Below, in pieces: positions 32,560 to 46,262 of a DNA stretch of 64,000 nucleotides. A program made the position numbers and the translations under genes. Source of the DNA: Cryptomeria japonica (lineage: Eukaryota; Streptophyta; Pinopsida; Cupressales; Cupressaceae); NCBI RefSeq assembly GCF_030272615.1, contig NC_081406.1:217442997-217506996 (forward strand), given 5' to 3'. A model generated the notes under the pieces. It was not told the origin of the DNA, ran no database searches, and was given only the letters and a program-made list of their open reading frames with translations. Numbering within the stretch: the stretch's first letter is position 1; every line of letters starts with the position of its first letter.

Positions 32560-33960
32560 AGATGGATGGGACAAGATGTCATCGTTGTTGTTGAGCTCTA
32601 GGGTTTTTAATGGTGTAGTTGCAAGGTTGTAGAAGTGAGGTATCACCTCTTATTGGTGGCGTACCCATGGTCTAGCTCCTATATGCGCTACATAATGGGG
32701 ATCTCAATGTAGTTTTTCTTGAAATAAATCTCTTTACGGTGAGGATGTTTCATTTCAAGGAGGCAGAAAAAATGGTGGCTTCTATGGGGGCTTCTCTAAT
32801 GGATGAATGATGAAAAGACAAGGGGTCCCAAAGGTGATGGAGTTTGATATTGCTAATGGCTCAATGGGTGTCGGAGCCTGCGGGAATGGGCACATGAAAG
32901 ATACAGTCTTTCCCTTTCTTCCAAGTGAACTTGGACAAAACAAAGGTGTGTTTTGATAGTGATACTATTGATGAAGTGAAGGTGAATGAGTTATATTTCA
33001 TGGTTTTTGGTCAAGTCTGGTACAGTTTCACAAGTGGATCTCAGCATTGGTGTCTCATTTTAGAGGGGGATGTGCAAATTTATCGAGGTGATTGTGGATT
33101 TTTTTGTGGTAGCATTTGATAATGTCAAGGATAGCAAGAAAATTGGTCATGAGAATCTGTGGTGGTGGGAGGATAATTACATTCTCTTACTAAAGCCTTG
33201 GTATCCATATTTTAACTTAGCTACTCAGTCTTTTGAAAAAATCCCAATTTGGGTAAGATTGTCAAACTTACCATTGCAATACTAGTTTGAATCTGGTTTT
33301 AGGGCAATAGGAATTATTTTGGGAATGGATGACGACTCTCTTTAATATTTTCATAAGTTACAAATGCATGCATCTTAGTAGAGATTGACATCTCTAGGGC
33401 TCCTTCTACTAATTTATCTCTAAAATTAGTGCATGGGAGCTAGGTGCAATAAGTGGATTATAAAAATATCCCTTTTCAATGTAAAAGATGCTACCAAATT
33501 GGGCATATGGTTGCCAAATGCTTAAAATAGAAAACTAAATGGACCGGCTACTTGGTGGAGGTAGGCAGTGCCTCATCATTATTCAGTATATAAGGAGTAT
33601 GTTTTCTTGCCAAAAGAGAGGAATGATAAGAATGTTTAGAAAAGAGACAAGGTTAAGATAATTTTGGGGGTAGCAAGCAACGAGGTAGATAATTCAGTAA
33701 AGTATATGCACAATTTAGGATCCTCAACTTAAAAAGTGTCTAAGGGGATGAAGCCAATGACCAAGGGCAATGTATAGGTTGGTTGACCTGTAGTGGATAA
33801 CTTGAGGAGATTTAGGGAGATACTTGGAAGAGGGATGGGTGGATAGAAGTGCAAGGGAAGAAGAATAAGCATGAAATGAAAGAGAGACATCCCAAGATGA
33901 TGTCTCGCCCACTAGACAAGAGTGGATTTATGCAGAAAACCTGAAAAATGGATCTCTTAA
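32560..33960 (+). pseudogene. LINE ORF1 relic (DUF4283 and CCHC knuckle)
   Basis: Plus strand. The frame at 33070-33285 reads LLLKPWYPYFNLATQSFEKI then PIWVRLSNLPLQY, the signature of the DUF4283 domain of plant L1 ORF1 proteins, which bind element RNA. A CX2CX4HX4C knuckle (CKRCYQIGHMVAKC, 33480-33521) follows in another frame. Stops and shifts occur throughout. The segment before 33070 fits the N-terminal part poorly, so the start is uncertain. It is on the opposite strand to LINE A and so comes from a different insertion. Confidence 0.65.
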
Positions 33961-36900
33961 TGGATCAATGATTTTGTTCCTTGTAAGATGGGGAGGTGGC
34001 TTCCTGATTGAAACCTCACCTAGTTCAGGCTAGGCATAAAAACCATTTTGATAAAATCAGAAAACTTGTATAAATATATTCTTTCTATAAATAAAATCTA
34101 TATTACTATTATAATTTTAGTTTTTCTATAATTAAATTTATATTTTAAATTTTTTATAACATGATTGTATTTATTAAAAATATTTTTTATTACATTAAAT
34201 TAATATAAATTATTATTATTATAGATTATTAAAATTTGATAATTAAAAAAATATAATTATTAAATCTTAAATTCAAATTGTGTTTAAAATTATTAAATGT
34301 GAAATTTAATATTATATTTTTGGTCTTTTATTATTGACTTATAATGTAAAGATTAAATTAAAATGAAAATTTAAGGTGTCATTCTTTGTCTTTCTTTATT
34401 AATCCTTAATGTGGCTTCTTAAAAATAATTAAATATTAGTTTAATATTATTGTTTGAAATAATGTACGTATTAATCTTATGTAGATAATCAAAATATTAA
34501 TCTTAATCAAACACACACAAACCATGTTTAGCATCATTTCTAAATATTGAACATGTTCTAGATTTCAATTTAAATGTTTATTAAACCTTTTAGTATCTGG
34601 TACAATATTATATTTATTATTAAATCTTACTATATTGAATCTTTATAAATATATCCTAGCAAAATAAAAATATAAAGAACAAATATTTTAATTATGAAAT
34701 CTAGTACATAATTAGGAAAAAATATATAAATAAATAAAAGTCTATAATACAGGATCTTAAATAAAAAAATTTAATAGGTTAATTTTCATCTTTAATATTT
34801 GCAAAATGTGCTCACTTGTTTTAGTGAATGTATTTGAAAGGTTAATGGTGTTGAAAGGCATGTTTAGGGATTTCCAATAGATATAGTGGAGACTATTTAC
34901 TTCTTTGTTTGTAGTCAGACCTATTAATATGTTTAACAAGTTTGAAGACACACAAATCACAGAATGTTATATGTTAATGCAATTAAGACTTGTTTAGGAT
35001 ACCTCGATGTTTTATCAATATATTGAATTTCAAACCTATCATAGAATGATGTCTTTTAATAAAAATCCTAGACACGTAGATTAAGACTTCTTGTACACAA
35101 GTTGATGGATAATTATTAAATTCTTAGAATGTCATTTTTCAGGAAATGAAAGATTTGATATTTAAAACTAGATGACTACATCATGAACACATTTTCTTAC
35201 AAATATACAAAAAATAAAAATTTAAAAAATAACTTAATCCTAATCTAAATATATAAATAAATACATTTAAAAAATAAATTTGACAAAACAATTAAATAAT
35301 ACCATAATAAAATTTAAACAATTAAATTATATATCAATAAAAAACCAGAAAATACAAAACTGAACTTAATTACAATAAAACATACTTTAGATCTAATTAG
35401 TTAACATTCCTATTTTTATTATTTCTCACTATTATACACATTATATCCAGAAAGATAATTTAAAGGCCAATTACAAAGAAATAAGTATATCGATATAAAA
35501 ATCAATTAAAAGTCTTTACTTCCTATTAAACCACCGACAATTAAGACATGGCATTGCTAAATGAGGAATTACAGACAGCGACGTAAAGCCATGCATGCAA
35601 ACAATCACAGACTTGGTCGCCATTGCCAATGAGCTGTCAGTGTATAATTGGCTACTACTATAATATATTTTACTTACCGTTATGAGTTACTATCACGCAT
35701 CATATAAATTGGTGTTTGATACAATTGAGCCCTATCTAAGTTTTTGTTTTTAACAAATGGAATAGATATTTCTCCATGATTTTAATATTATATTTTTTCC
35801 CGTGCAATCCACAGTAATCCTCTACTGTTTTCTGATACAAATGTCAACTTAAAATGCTGAGGATTTTCTTTTACTTAAATCCTATGAATCCTATTAACAT
35901 AGGTATGTTCAACAGAAAAATACAATTGGAAGTCGGGCTCATTAATATTTTTGACTTGGCTGTTGACACGTCATATAATGCAGTAGTTCGGACAAATCAG
36001 AAAGTTAAAATGATGAGATAATGAAAGCCATTTCTAATCGATCTTCCAAGTGGAATAATTTATTTCTCATCCTTGTTGTGGTAAATATAGTAAAATATGA
36101 ACAGAAGAATTAAGTTGGAGTGAAACAAAAGACCTTTGGTAGGGAAGTTATAGTTTAATTAGCACACATTCTATTTGTTTGTATGTAAAGAGTTGGGTTG
36201 GTATATTATAGTTAGTATAATAGTTATTCATGATGGGGTCATCTTTTTTGAATTATAAAATTCTGAAGATAAATATTAAAATGTTATTCTTTTTTAGTCA
36301 TTAAATGTTTTAAATGTCGTTTAATCTATAATAAAGTATGATAAACATATTAAATATTTAAGTACGAGTTTAAAAGAACGTTGATGAAAACTTTTATGCA
36401 TATACATTATGGTTTAGAGGAAATTTAAACAATGCAGAGGCAATTAGAAACTGCAATAATAACAGACAATTATAGAAACTGTAATTAGTTTGCAATGTAA
36501 TATGCTAACATTCCTCCCTTGTTACATTGTTCCCAAAGTTGTACCATAGAAACCTCAAGTTTCAGCTAGCCTAAGGACACTCCCTTAAGGTACATCACAA
36601 AATTTTCAGATTTTATAAGATAAATACATTCTTTTGAAATCGCTTTTTGAAGACATAAATCATGAATCAAGCAAAGCTCCATAGAGTTGCCGTGTGACCC
36701 TCAGGATTGTGTAGCTTTGAGCTAAATTCCCAATTTCTCTGTCTCAAACTCTTGAATAATAGATTCATGAATTATTCAATAACAATCTATATTGAGCTAT
36801 AACAAAGCTCCATTAAATTGTCTAATCACTAAATCCATTACCTGTCTTCAAAAGTCAAACTCCATAAAACATGTATTCTTTAAATTAATAATCTGTAAGA

Positions 36901-38035
36901 AGAAAATCAAAAGGAAAACAAGAAAAGAAACTCAAAAACTCTTCTCATGTAAAACACCATCTCATAGTAATGGCTTGTACGATGTTTATTTTTATTAAAC
37001 TTCTTTATATGTTTTGTGTTTCTTACTTATAAAAGTTGCATATATTATTTACTAATTATCTTGAGTGAATATTTTGTTGACTATTTACATCCAATCAGGA
37101 GTGAAAAGGAATATTTACAAAATGTAGATTGAAAAGTCATGCTTTAGAATAGAAAATGTACCTTTCACATGGTGTATATATTACCATACATGGACGTGTC
37201 TAGTGGATGCCAATCTAACTCCATTAACATCTATGGTGGTCAAATTGTAAGGAATCAAGTAGAGTTGGGGTATCGGGCTGCAAGAAGGTCAAGTGCTAGG
37301 ATAGTTTATAGGATTAGATGTTGTTTAAATGCCAAAATTTTGTAAGGGAAGAATGCAACATTTATAAATAGAATAAGCTATGAAAGGGTGTTAAATTAGA
37401 GGGAAAAGTTCTTGATGTGAAATTTGAATCTCTATATTTCCCCCATAATTTTAACATGAATGTCATAGCAAGGGAATCATGAATGTTGAAATAAATATGA
37501 AATTTCTAATTTTATTATATAGTTATTTACAATATAAAAATTAATTATAATTATTTTATTTTCTATTATTATTTGAGCAACGACTTTAGATACGTAAAGC
37601 CAAAAAACAATAACAAGTCAACAAATATAATAAAAATATCACAAAAAATATTATTTTATAAATACAACTTTACATACATATATGCATGTATTAGATCCAA
37701 CAACTTTAAGCCTCAACAAAATTTAGTAGAACATGCACACTTCTAAGTTGTGCTATTCAATCTCATATCTACACACCACCTCAAGAGTTGTTTTATTCAT
37801 TCTTTTATAGCATCACTAAATCCTCACTCACATGTCTATACATTTTGTATAAACCTACACATATGTACTTATACATCTATATAAATATAATATATTTATT
37901 CAAATATGAGTCTGACACTTGATTGCACTTAAACCACTAGGTGATTAGCACCATATGAATAGAAGGTTTACAACAACATATCCACATAAAATTTATTACC
38001 ATAATACAAGAAGTATTAAAACTAGCATATATTTT
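33961..38035. other. AT-rich gene-free region
   Basis: About 4 kb without a coding frame, RNA gene or obvious repeat. Parts (34080-34760, 35200-35400) are extremely A+T-rich. 36420-36960 has more balanced composition and may be old repeat sequence, but I recognise nothing in it. Confidence 0.6.
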
Positions 38036-38890
38036 GTTATTAAGATAATTGGGTTTTTGGCAGAGCTCGAACCCTTTTACAAAGCTTGATGGTTACTAAA
38101 GGGGTAACCAGAAAAAACCAAATATGAAACAATAAAAAGCCAAATTGAGAGGACAACAAAGCTACAATGAGATAAAAAATAGACTATAAAATAAGAAAAA
38201 AGAGTAGAATGGTCAACCAATGTACATTAGAGCTAGGGACCAACATTGGTCCTAATGGGACAATTTACGGGTTAGGAATGGTAATCAACTAGCATTTTTT
38301 CTTACGACAGACAATAATCCAAAAAGAATCATCTTTACTCATAGAAAATTTTAGAGTAAGGGAGGATGTACCCTCTAAATAGGCAAACAAACCTCCTTGA
38401 TGGTCTTCTTGTTTTGAGGGAGGAGCCTTACAATTCAAATATAGGGAGTTCTAAACCACCAAGGAAATTGGAGGGAAACCCAAGTCCCTAGGAGTGGGGC
38501 CAATAGAAGAAGCAAATTGAGCAGCTGAACTTGCCAACATGGCAAGAAGACACACCAAATTATTAGAGAACTCCAAGTCATCTTCCAAAGTAGTAGAAAT
38601 GATAGTGAGATGAAAATGATCAACATCCTTACTCCAGCTGGGGAAAAATGTGGACAAAACCCATGGGGAAAAGAAGAAGTCAAACCACACGTAGCAGAAC
38701 AACATCTAGAATGAAAAGGGATCTCTTCATAGTCAATATTTTACCTATGTCTATGGTCTCCTTCTCACCTAAGTTATTATAATTATCTTGATCAACAAAT
38801 CCTTTGAAGGATTAATATCCACCAAGCTACGAGCATAGGAGGTGTGGGTGAAGTTGTCGGTATTAGGGTCCAATTTAAGAAAATGACCTA
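38036..38890 (-). mobile_element. 3' fragment of a second LINE (LINE B)
   Basis: The minus strand ends ...CCCAATTATCTTAATAAC at 38036, like the LINE A terminus. It contains an 84-residue frame at 38451-38705 (WSKDVDHFHLTIISTTLEDD, NLVCLLAMLASSAAQFASSI) that runs on in broken form. It is heavily 5'-truncated, with no RT or RNase H. Weak ATATTTTRT repeats near 38029 and 38904 may be the target duplication. Confidence 0.5.
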
Positions 38891-39098
38891 GTGAATTGCG
38901 AAGATATTTTATAAACTAACATATAGATATATACATATTACTACATATTTTTTTATAAACTAGTATATTTAACCTAATAGTAGTAGCATGTTTCTTTAGC
39001 TACAGGGACTCAAATCATATGGGCATATTATGTTATTTAAAATCTATTCACCCTCACTCTATATGAGTTGGGCATGGGACATTAGATGCATTGTAATT

Positions 39099-39116
39099 AT
39101 GTTGTGTGTGTGTGTG

Positions 39117-39200
<84 letters not shown>

Positions 39201-39219
39201 CATGTGTGGGTGTGTGTGC

Positions 39220-39295
<76 letters not shown>

Positions 39296-39370
39296 GTGTG
39301 TATAGGTATATATATATATATGTATACATATATATATATACATATACATACATACACATACATATATATT
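39099..39370. repeat. Compound microsatellite (TG)n-(TGTGTA)n-(TA/CATA)n
   Basis: An almost pure TG tract to about 39198, a short interruption (GGGCATGTGTGGG), more TG, then TGTGTA hexamers to about 39300, then TATA and CATA repeats. All open frames through it are artefacts of the repeat. Confidence 0.97.
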
Positions 39371-39439
39371 GTACGAAAAGAAATTAACCAGATTCATGAT
39401 ATTAGGAAGACACACCCTCCATTATCATGAGAAATAGGT

Positions 39440-39587
39440 TTGATTTGGGGCTATGACACATGCCATATGTTACCACATGAGATACTTTGTACCTAGAGGT
39501 ATGAGCTAGTGAGGTCACAAACAGGGGACCTAATCTGTAATTGTCAATGTTAAGTAATGCAAAGCTATCAAATAGTGAGGTTACAAA
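39440..39587. repeat. Left arm of the 66-bp satellite-like array
   Basis: Two degenerate units with GAGCTAGTGAGGTCACAAACAGG, GGGACCTAATC and AATTGTCAATGTTAAG. The array resumes at 62397 after the nested insertions. Confidence 0.75.
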
Positions 39588-40124
39588 TGTTGGCAATATT
39601 TTAGATTTGGTTAAGTGTTGTCATTCATGTCAACACTATATCCCAGTTGGAAATGGTTCTGCTATCCCCATTACAATTGGTGTTTGTCTTTGTTTTGGCT
39701 ATGATTTTGATCCGGTATGATCAGATCCTTGGATTCGGTTTTGGATGGTTATTTAGGTTGGCTATATGCTTGTCATTTTCAGTTGGTTCATGATTTGGTG
39801 CTCTAGAAGCTATCTCTTATGTTCTCGGTTGATATTTCTTAGTACCGGTTAGCTTTACCAGTTGGTGATACTTGATGATTTGGTTAAGTGAATTTGGTCC
39901 GACTTATGGAAATGGTTTCTTATCATGCTGAAGGTGTTCTTGATCATGTTCTAATTGTTTGGTGGCTTTGCATTGGCTGGCATGTTGATTTGGTTGTCCT
40001 ATGTGGATCTGATTGATTATTCTATGATATTGCACTAAGGGTTTCTACCGATTGATGAAACATCTTGGAGATTGGTCTTAGCATGATTTTTGGCAGATGT
40101 AATTATTTGAGAATTTAAATTAGG
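39588..40124 (+). mobile_element. Solo LTR, left part
   Basis: Begins TGTTGGCAATA at 39588, after target duplication ACAAA (39583-39587). It is split at 40124 by the element 40125-61321 and continues at 61327-62396, where it ends CTAACA and is followed by ACAAA (62397-62401). No internal region belongs to it, so it is a solo LTR formed by recombination. From 39792 it starts a 396-bp unit that is duplicated in tandem (second copy 61390-61786). Confidence 0.85.
40120..40124. repeat. Target-site duplication TTAGG, left
   Basis: TTAGG before the TGTTGG of the outer 5' LTR; repeated at 61322-61326. The duplicated unit at about 61709 (ATTAGGTCTATGCTATG) confirms the uninterrupted sequence. Confidence 0.95.
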
Positions 40125-40872
40125 TGTTGGAAATTAACACTCATCCAATAAGGCAAATGGCACTTAGGTTTGTCATTGATGGCAACTCATCTAGAAACTC
40201 ATCTTCTGGTGTTTATATCTTCCACCAGGATTTATTGATCTATCATTTTGCTTTGTTTGGGTTAACCAGTATATTCAGTTTTCTTTACAACTAGTTAAGT
40301 CTTGATCCTGGTAAAGTGTATTTGGAACCCAATTAAGGATGGGACCCGACTAATATATCTTGTGACCTCATATTTATTTCATGGAAATTTGCTAGCATGT
40401 GAAGGTCGATATGGTCATCGGAATTATGTATGTTATACCTTGTGATCTGGTAGCCGACAGGATTATATTCTTCATTGAAGCTGACATGGCAAAAAGTTAG
40501 CAGGGTATATAAGCAGATATTTTAGCGATGGATTAGAGGATGATGTTTTGGAATGTGATAATGGTTGCGAATGAATCGGAGATTGATGGTATGCATTTTT
40601 TCAACGATAGGAAGCTTTAGTGCATAGTTTCACATGCATAGTCTCAACCGGTAGCAAAATAGGGCAGAATAGAGCATTAGTAAACCCGTGTACAGAGAGG
40701 GTTAACAAAGCTTGAAACGAAACTTATCCAGCATGGTCAGATGCAATTTATAAATTCACTTTTTATTGTAATTACTTTGTAGTGTTGTGTAAGTTAGTGA
40801 GACTTATGTTTGACCAGTGAGCTCTGGGCAATTGGTCTGATTGCATGTGCAATCCCCTCTATGTAATATTTG
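40125..40872 (+). repeat. 5' LTR of the outer element, left part
   Basis: Aligns with 60314-61083. A TATA-like GTATATAAG lies at 40505-40513. The LTR is interrupted at 40872 by the gag-pro-only element; the intact counterpart at 61079-61095 (AATATTTGTATACC) shows the empty site. Confidence 0.9.
40868..40872. repeat. Target-site duplication ATTTG, left
   Basis: ATTTG precedes TGTAAAGC and recurs at 48629-48633 after GCTACA. Confidence 0.95.
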
Positions 40873-41248
40873 TGTAAAGCGGAAAATCGCGATCGAACCC
40901 TAGTTGTTCTCCCCTCTTCCAACTCCGAGGAGAGAGAAGGGAGGTTTGCTAGGATTCGATGGTTTTCACTTAGGGGAGAGACTTTACATTCAAAAGAGGG
41001 GTTGAAACTCATAAGATCCAATCCCACATAATGCAAGATTGGATGCTAAGTGTGTTTCAAGGGTTAAGACAGCAAGGCTACCCTCTTTTGTAAAGAATGT
41101 TGATAGAAAGATTAAGCTAAGAATGCATAGAAAGTGACAAAGATTCATTTATAAACTGAGATAGGGATATAGGATGAAGCTGCGGACCTGGAATTAGCAG
41201 TAAAATGTCGATACGGCGCTGTCCTACAAATTTGAGCAAAATTTGTCC

Positions 41249-41275
41249 GGACAATGGCGCCCGGCACCACGGTCC
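41249..41275. repeat. GC-rich hairpin motif 1
   Basis: GGACAATGGCGCC...CACGGTCC, an imperfect inverted repeat of GGACC-type arms around GGCGCC. Its LTR partner is at 47782-47808. Confidence 0.7.
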
Positions 41276-41865
41276 TCCGAAAAATCCACGAAACGAAGGG
41301 GGATCTGTTCGTCTCTGCACAAGGATTCTAGATCTTCAATTCCAGTCGCGTACCTGCAACCTACACATAGAAAAGCGAAGACGATTGGGGGGTTAGGGAT
41401 TAGGGGTTTGCCTTTAGGTCAAACCCCAGTTTTGGAATTAACCAAGAAATGAACAAGAGCTGTAAATGTAAATGACTGTAAAACAAGTACTAATACCTTG
41501 TTCTAAGGATGTTTGTATCCTTATGTGCAAAGGTATAGATGTTGTATGTTGTATGTTGTAGCATGTAGTATGTGATCTCCTCTTCAATGGTTGAATCCTT
41601 GTCTTGAATGCAACACTTAGCCTTGAATGGAGACTTGAAATGATCAATTGCTTGAAGGAATGCTTGAATGCTTGAATGCTCGAGTATAATTTCCATGCTT
41701 TTTTCATCATGTCGAATGAAAGAGGAAAATGTAGTTTATATACTTGTCATTTAGGGCTGATAGACTGATTTTCCCGACCTTAGGCCGACCAGGAAAGTTA
41801 ATTTCCAAATTGCAAACAAAAAGACCCGAGACCCCCTAGGAGACCGGGCCCAAAATAGGACCCAG

Positions 41866-41925
41866 GGACCAGGGCGCTGGGCGCCATGGTCTTGGGGACC
41901 AGGGCACTGGGCGCTCTGGTCCCAC
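41866..41925. repeat. Paired GC-rich hairpins in the LTR
   Basis: Two successive inverted repeats, GGACCAGGGCGC/GCGCCATGGTC and GGGACCAGGGCAC/GCGCTCTGGTCCC. The other LTR has the equivalent at about 48398-48455. Confidence 0.7.
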
Positions 41926-42094
41926 CTCCCGGGATAGCAGGGTGCAAGGAGGTTCAGGCCAGGGTGCTTGAAAAATGTAGTTTTCAGTGTCGTGAGCAAG
42001 TTTCGGGGTCTCCATTCAGGTTGTGTGTTGCGTCGCCATCGTGAAGACCGAAATGCAGTCGAAATTGCAAGTGTCGCAATTTTAGGACGCTACA

Positions 42095-42112
42095 TTTAGC
42101 CCCCACTTTAGC
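42095..42112 (-). promoter_or_regulatory. Polypurine tract of the gag-pro-only element
   Basis: AAAGTGGGGGCTAAA on the minus strand abuts the 3' LTR. Confidence 0.8.
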
Positions 42113-42833
42113 GGGAGTATGTATGCTCATACTTCCGGTAAAGTACAAGGAAACAATATTGAAAAACTTTCACCACGTCAAGGAGGCAAGATACACCAAG
42201 CCCCCAGTGGACTAAGGATCTTATGACTTCGATTGACAAAGTAAAAGGGAAGATCATGAGGGAGAACCATGACAGTCAGTAGTAAGGCTCCCTCACTATG
42301 AGTCATGCAAGAAAGATATCAAAAATTTTCAAGGCAAAGCTAAATTTGTCAAGAAATTTTCAAGTATCTTGAAAAGATATGAATGGGATGTATGCCCCCC
42401 TACGTTAAAGCGATCGCACATGCCTCACCGGGGGTGATTGCTTTAAGGTAGTGATACATATAAGAAATGAGAAAGGAGCACATTATCACAAGGATTTAGC
42501 CCCCAAGTGTGAGGTAAGCCCAAGGATAATAGACACAAAACACAAAGCACGAGGTGACTTCGCTTTCCTCGGGGTCAGTATGCTATATGATAATTCATGT
42601 ATATATATCATATGTATGTATGCATAATTGTTCTTCATTCCCCAATCAAGGAAGGTCACCTAGAAGAAGGGAACACATGTGTCTTTTGAGTCAACATGAG
42701 AGAGACTGAGAGATCTCAATGCTTTGCATCGTCCTCAAGTAGACAACACTAAGGACAACAAATAGAAGAATGAGAATAACATATAGAGGAAGTAACAAAA
42801 GAGAGGGGGAAAGAATCTGCTATGCTTATGAAA
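42113..42833. other. Noncoding 3' region of the gag-pro-only element
   Basis: No reading frame of note between the gag-pro stop and the polypurine tract. Confidence 0.6.
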
Positions 42834-45800
42834 CTAGTCTAGCACGTCATCTACCCCCCGATCTTGCTGATCAATGTTTCGGGAAGGCAGGGAACACGCT
42901 AGAGGAGGAACATCCAACACAGCAGATGGAGCTATCACAAGATCCAAACAAGGGCTATGTTCATGTTCCGAGCCACATTGTTCTTGTCTAGGAGCTAGGA
43001 TAAGTGCTTTAGAAAATTCATTAGATAAATGGTTATCAACATCAACAAGTTCATATTCACTATCAGAAGCAAGAGGAGTAACATTTTCATCATGAATAAC
43101 ATTTTCATCCATATCATCATCAAGATTTATAAAAATAGGATCTTTAACTCGCACCGGATCAAGACCATCATGCATCTTATGTTTAGGAGATTTAGGCTCA
43201 ATGTCCGGCTGAGGAGAAAATGGAATAATGCTTGTTGAAGGTGTTTTTGGAGATTGCAAAGTTTGAGCTCTAAGATGACGCTTTCGCCAGCGTTCACGTG
43301 CAGAACGATTTCATCTAGTCTTAGTAGGAAGTGGAGAAGATTGAGGAGGAGGAATGTTCTCATCCTTAGCACTTGGGTGTTTAGGTTGTGGTCTCTTAGG
43401 CTGGATAATAGGAGAAGAAGAAGGTCTCTTCTCTCTATAAAAGGAAGGAGGAGGGACTGCTCCATACAAAGGAGGAATTTTTGGTTTAGAAAGAAGACCA
43501 AGTCCATCATGACGAGGAGGGATAGGTCTACTTTTAGAAGGTTTATTAGGCATAGACATAGTCACATCCATAGGGATGGGTTGGGAATCTTCTTGAGGAA
43601 AGACATTAGTTTTATCTTTCAAAGGAAGAACTTCCTTCTCAAGAATGATAGGAATGTCAAGTTTAGGTGTTCTAGGTTCACTTAGAGATAGGATCATATC
43701 TGTTTTCCACTTTTGATAAGATTTGAAAAGATGATCACTTCGCGGAGGAAGAGATTGGAATTGTTTAGGCCAAAAGTAATCAATAGGAATGCTAGAAGTT
43801 CTTTCAGCTGGTTTAAAGAGACTATGATTGACAGTAACAACTTCACCATTATGGGGAAATTTCAAACACTTGTGAATAGGAGAAGCAATAGCTTTCATGG
43901 AAGATAGCCAAGGATAGCCAAGCTTCACACGAAATTGTTCGGAAGATGGAATAATAGCAAAGTTCACATCAAGAGATTTGTTATGGACCTCAATAGGCAA
44001 TGTAATAGAACCAATTGCAAGAGAAGAAAATGCATCAAATAATTTCACAATCACATCTGTTTTGTCATATATCACTTGATTCAATTGCAAAGTAAAAAGA
44101 AATTCTTTAGTAATAACATTAATCATGTACGAAGGATCAATAAGCACTCCACGGCAAGGTATATTCTTGACTTTTGCAACTATGTATAAAGGACCATCAG
44201 GTGCCCTAATGGTTTCACTAGAATCAAATGTGATGGAAGGTTCTTTAGGGATTTCTTGCTGCTCTACAAAGTTAATCACATTCGGAGTCATAGACATAAG
44301 ACCATCAGATGAGAGAGAGGAATCATTAGCCTCAATTGCATTAGAGGTATGAGAAGGCAATGGATCAGTGAAAATCTGAAGATTTTGGTTAGGAGGAGCT
44401 ACAGATGTGTTGCCTTTATCATTCACTCCAGAAACAGAGATAGTATTGTTATCAATCAAATCTTGAATTTTACCCTTTAAAGAAAAACATTTTTTAGTAT
44501 CATGCCCAGGCTGACGGTGAAATTGACAAAAGGCTTTGTTATCAAAATAAGGTGAAGTAATCTTTGCAGGATCAATTTGCCTTATAGGAGGAAGAGTAAG
44601 CACATTTTGTTCCAATAACTTATTCATAATACTATGCAATGATTCATTCAAAGGAGTATACTTTCTTTCTTTCTTGAAAAATTTAGAAATAGGAGGCACA
44701 CCTGATGCTACATTCACATTGTTGTTGATGATGTTTTCATTGAATTTGATGGTATCTCTATTCGGTTTAAACTTCCCAAATGGTTGTTGACTGCTATCAC
44801 CCTTATCACTCGGAGCCATAGGATGTGATTGTTCCATTTGACTCACAGTCAGTTGATAATTGTGAAGAGTGGCACACAACTGTTGGAAAGAAGTAAACTC
44901 AGAAAACAGAAGTTTGTCTCGAATATCTTTTTGTAAATTAGAAATGAAGAATCTTTGAATATCATTGTCAGGCACTGGAAAGGAAATTTGAGCATACAAA
45001 TGCTTATATCTACCAATGAAATCAGTCACTTTTTCTTTAACACCTTGTTTACAATGCATTAAATCAATCAAAGTAACTTTAGGACTTATATTGTTTTGAA
45101 ATTGTTGAATGAAAGCATTTGCAAGTTGTTCGAAAGAAGTAATAGAATAAGAAGGCAACGAGCAATACCATTGTAGGGCTTTGTCTCGTAATGTTCTAGT
45201 AAACAGTTTTGCAAGCAACCTTTGGTCATAAGCAAAATCAGTACAAATTGTTTGAAAAGTCTTAACATGTGTTAGAGGATCACCTTTGCCATTATAAAGC
45301 TCCAAATGCGGGATTTCAACATGTTTAGGAGGAATAGCTCGAACAATGTCAAGAGAGAGTGGGCTCGCAACATCAAATGTGGGCACACTAAACTTAGATT
45401 GATTCATAGAGGCAATTTGTTGCTGTAAAGAAGAGACAGTTTGTGCAAGATTGTTAATGGTCGCTTTAGTCGAAGAGTTCATATTGGATGTGTTAGATTG
45501 AGATGGAGGTGTTATGTTATTGAAAGAAGGTAAAGAGTAAGGTGGTGGGACTCTATGATAGTCAGTCATAGGGGATGATTGGGCAGGAGGAACACTACAA
45601 GGAGGAATGGAATGGTTAAATGAATTGCCCCCTTGCGTCATGTTCATTTGTGAAGATATAATAGGGACATTCATTGAAGGAATGAATGAAGAAGTCGGAT
45701 TAAATGAAGGAAGAGGGTTAATTGAAGAAGAAGGGTTGCCCCCATGACTAGTGATCATAGGAGGAATGTCTTGTGTAGAAGTAGCCATTATGTTAGATGT

Positions 45801-46262
45801 AAAAGTAGGTATGCTAGCAATAGAAGTTGTCAAAGGAATAGAATGATTGACTTGAGTAGGAGGTTGTGTATAACCCAAATTTTCAGCACAACTCTTCATA
45901 GGCATCACATTCGAATCCACGATGTCTGCAATACCATGCAAAATATCAATTCCATTCTTATCACTTTGAAGCATACGTTTTAGACCCTCAATTAAAGGAA
46001 GAGCTTGACTATTAGGGTATTCTTGAGACATCCATTGTCGAAAATCATCAAATTGGTTATCCAATTTTGAAAGTTGTTCTACAGAAACCTCATGGAGAGC
46101 TTCTTCATCATTAGGAGGATTAGAGGAATTACCCATGTCCTCGTTAAAAAGGCTATTCAAATTAGGTTCCATCTCCTCAGTAGTTAAACCTTGGAAAGAC
46201 TTAATTCTACGGCTTCGTCTAACGGGAATAGTGTAAGTAGGGCTTATTGTTGTAAAACTCAT
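42834..46262 (-). pseudogene. Gag-protease-like polyprotein, one TAG stop
   Basis: Minus strand, ATG at 46262 (MSFTTISPTYTIPVRRSRRI), 983 codons to a TAG at 43311, then in the same frame to 42834 (1143 codons in all). Proline/serine/asparagine-rich N-terminal third; gag capsid domain (about 45330-44860: LFTRTLRDKALQWYCSLPSY, DKLLFSEF); a knuckle-like block CQFHRQPGHDTKKCFSLKGK (about 44530-44470); a retropepsin-like fold with RGVLIDPSYMINVITKEF (about 44150-44090), where the usual D-S/T/N-G is D-P-S, so catalysis is doubtful; a proline-rich tail (KIPPLYGAVPPPS); and an acidic end (INLDDDMDENVIHDE). Nothing follows where RT should be. The reading frame is remarkably clean, so it is recent or was kept under selection until recently. 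Confidence 0.85.

Larger units (their letters stand above)
40873..42094 (-). repeat. 3' LTR of the gag-pro-only element
   Basis: Pairs with 47430-48628. TATA-like GTATATAAACT on the minus strand at 41733-41743. Three GC-rich inverted repeats lie at 41249-41275, 41866-41891 and 41896-41925. Confidence 0.95.

Noticed and set aside
36420-37000. Possible copia remnant
   Set aside because: Composition is less AT-rich than its surroundings, but no conserved coding block, LTR end or primer site could be identified.
39030-39430. Several long open frames of Cys/Val, Thr/His or Tyr/Val repeats
   Set aside because: All are translations of the (TG)n/(TGTGTA)n microsatellite in different frames.
41117-41452. 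Short frames duplicated near 47635-47985
   Set aside because: They are the same LTR sequence in the two LTRs of one element, not genes.
43254-43685. Plus-strand Arg/Ser-rich frame
   Set aside because: Antisense shadow of the proline/lysine-rich gag-pro coding region on the minus strand.
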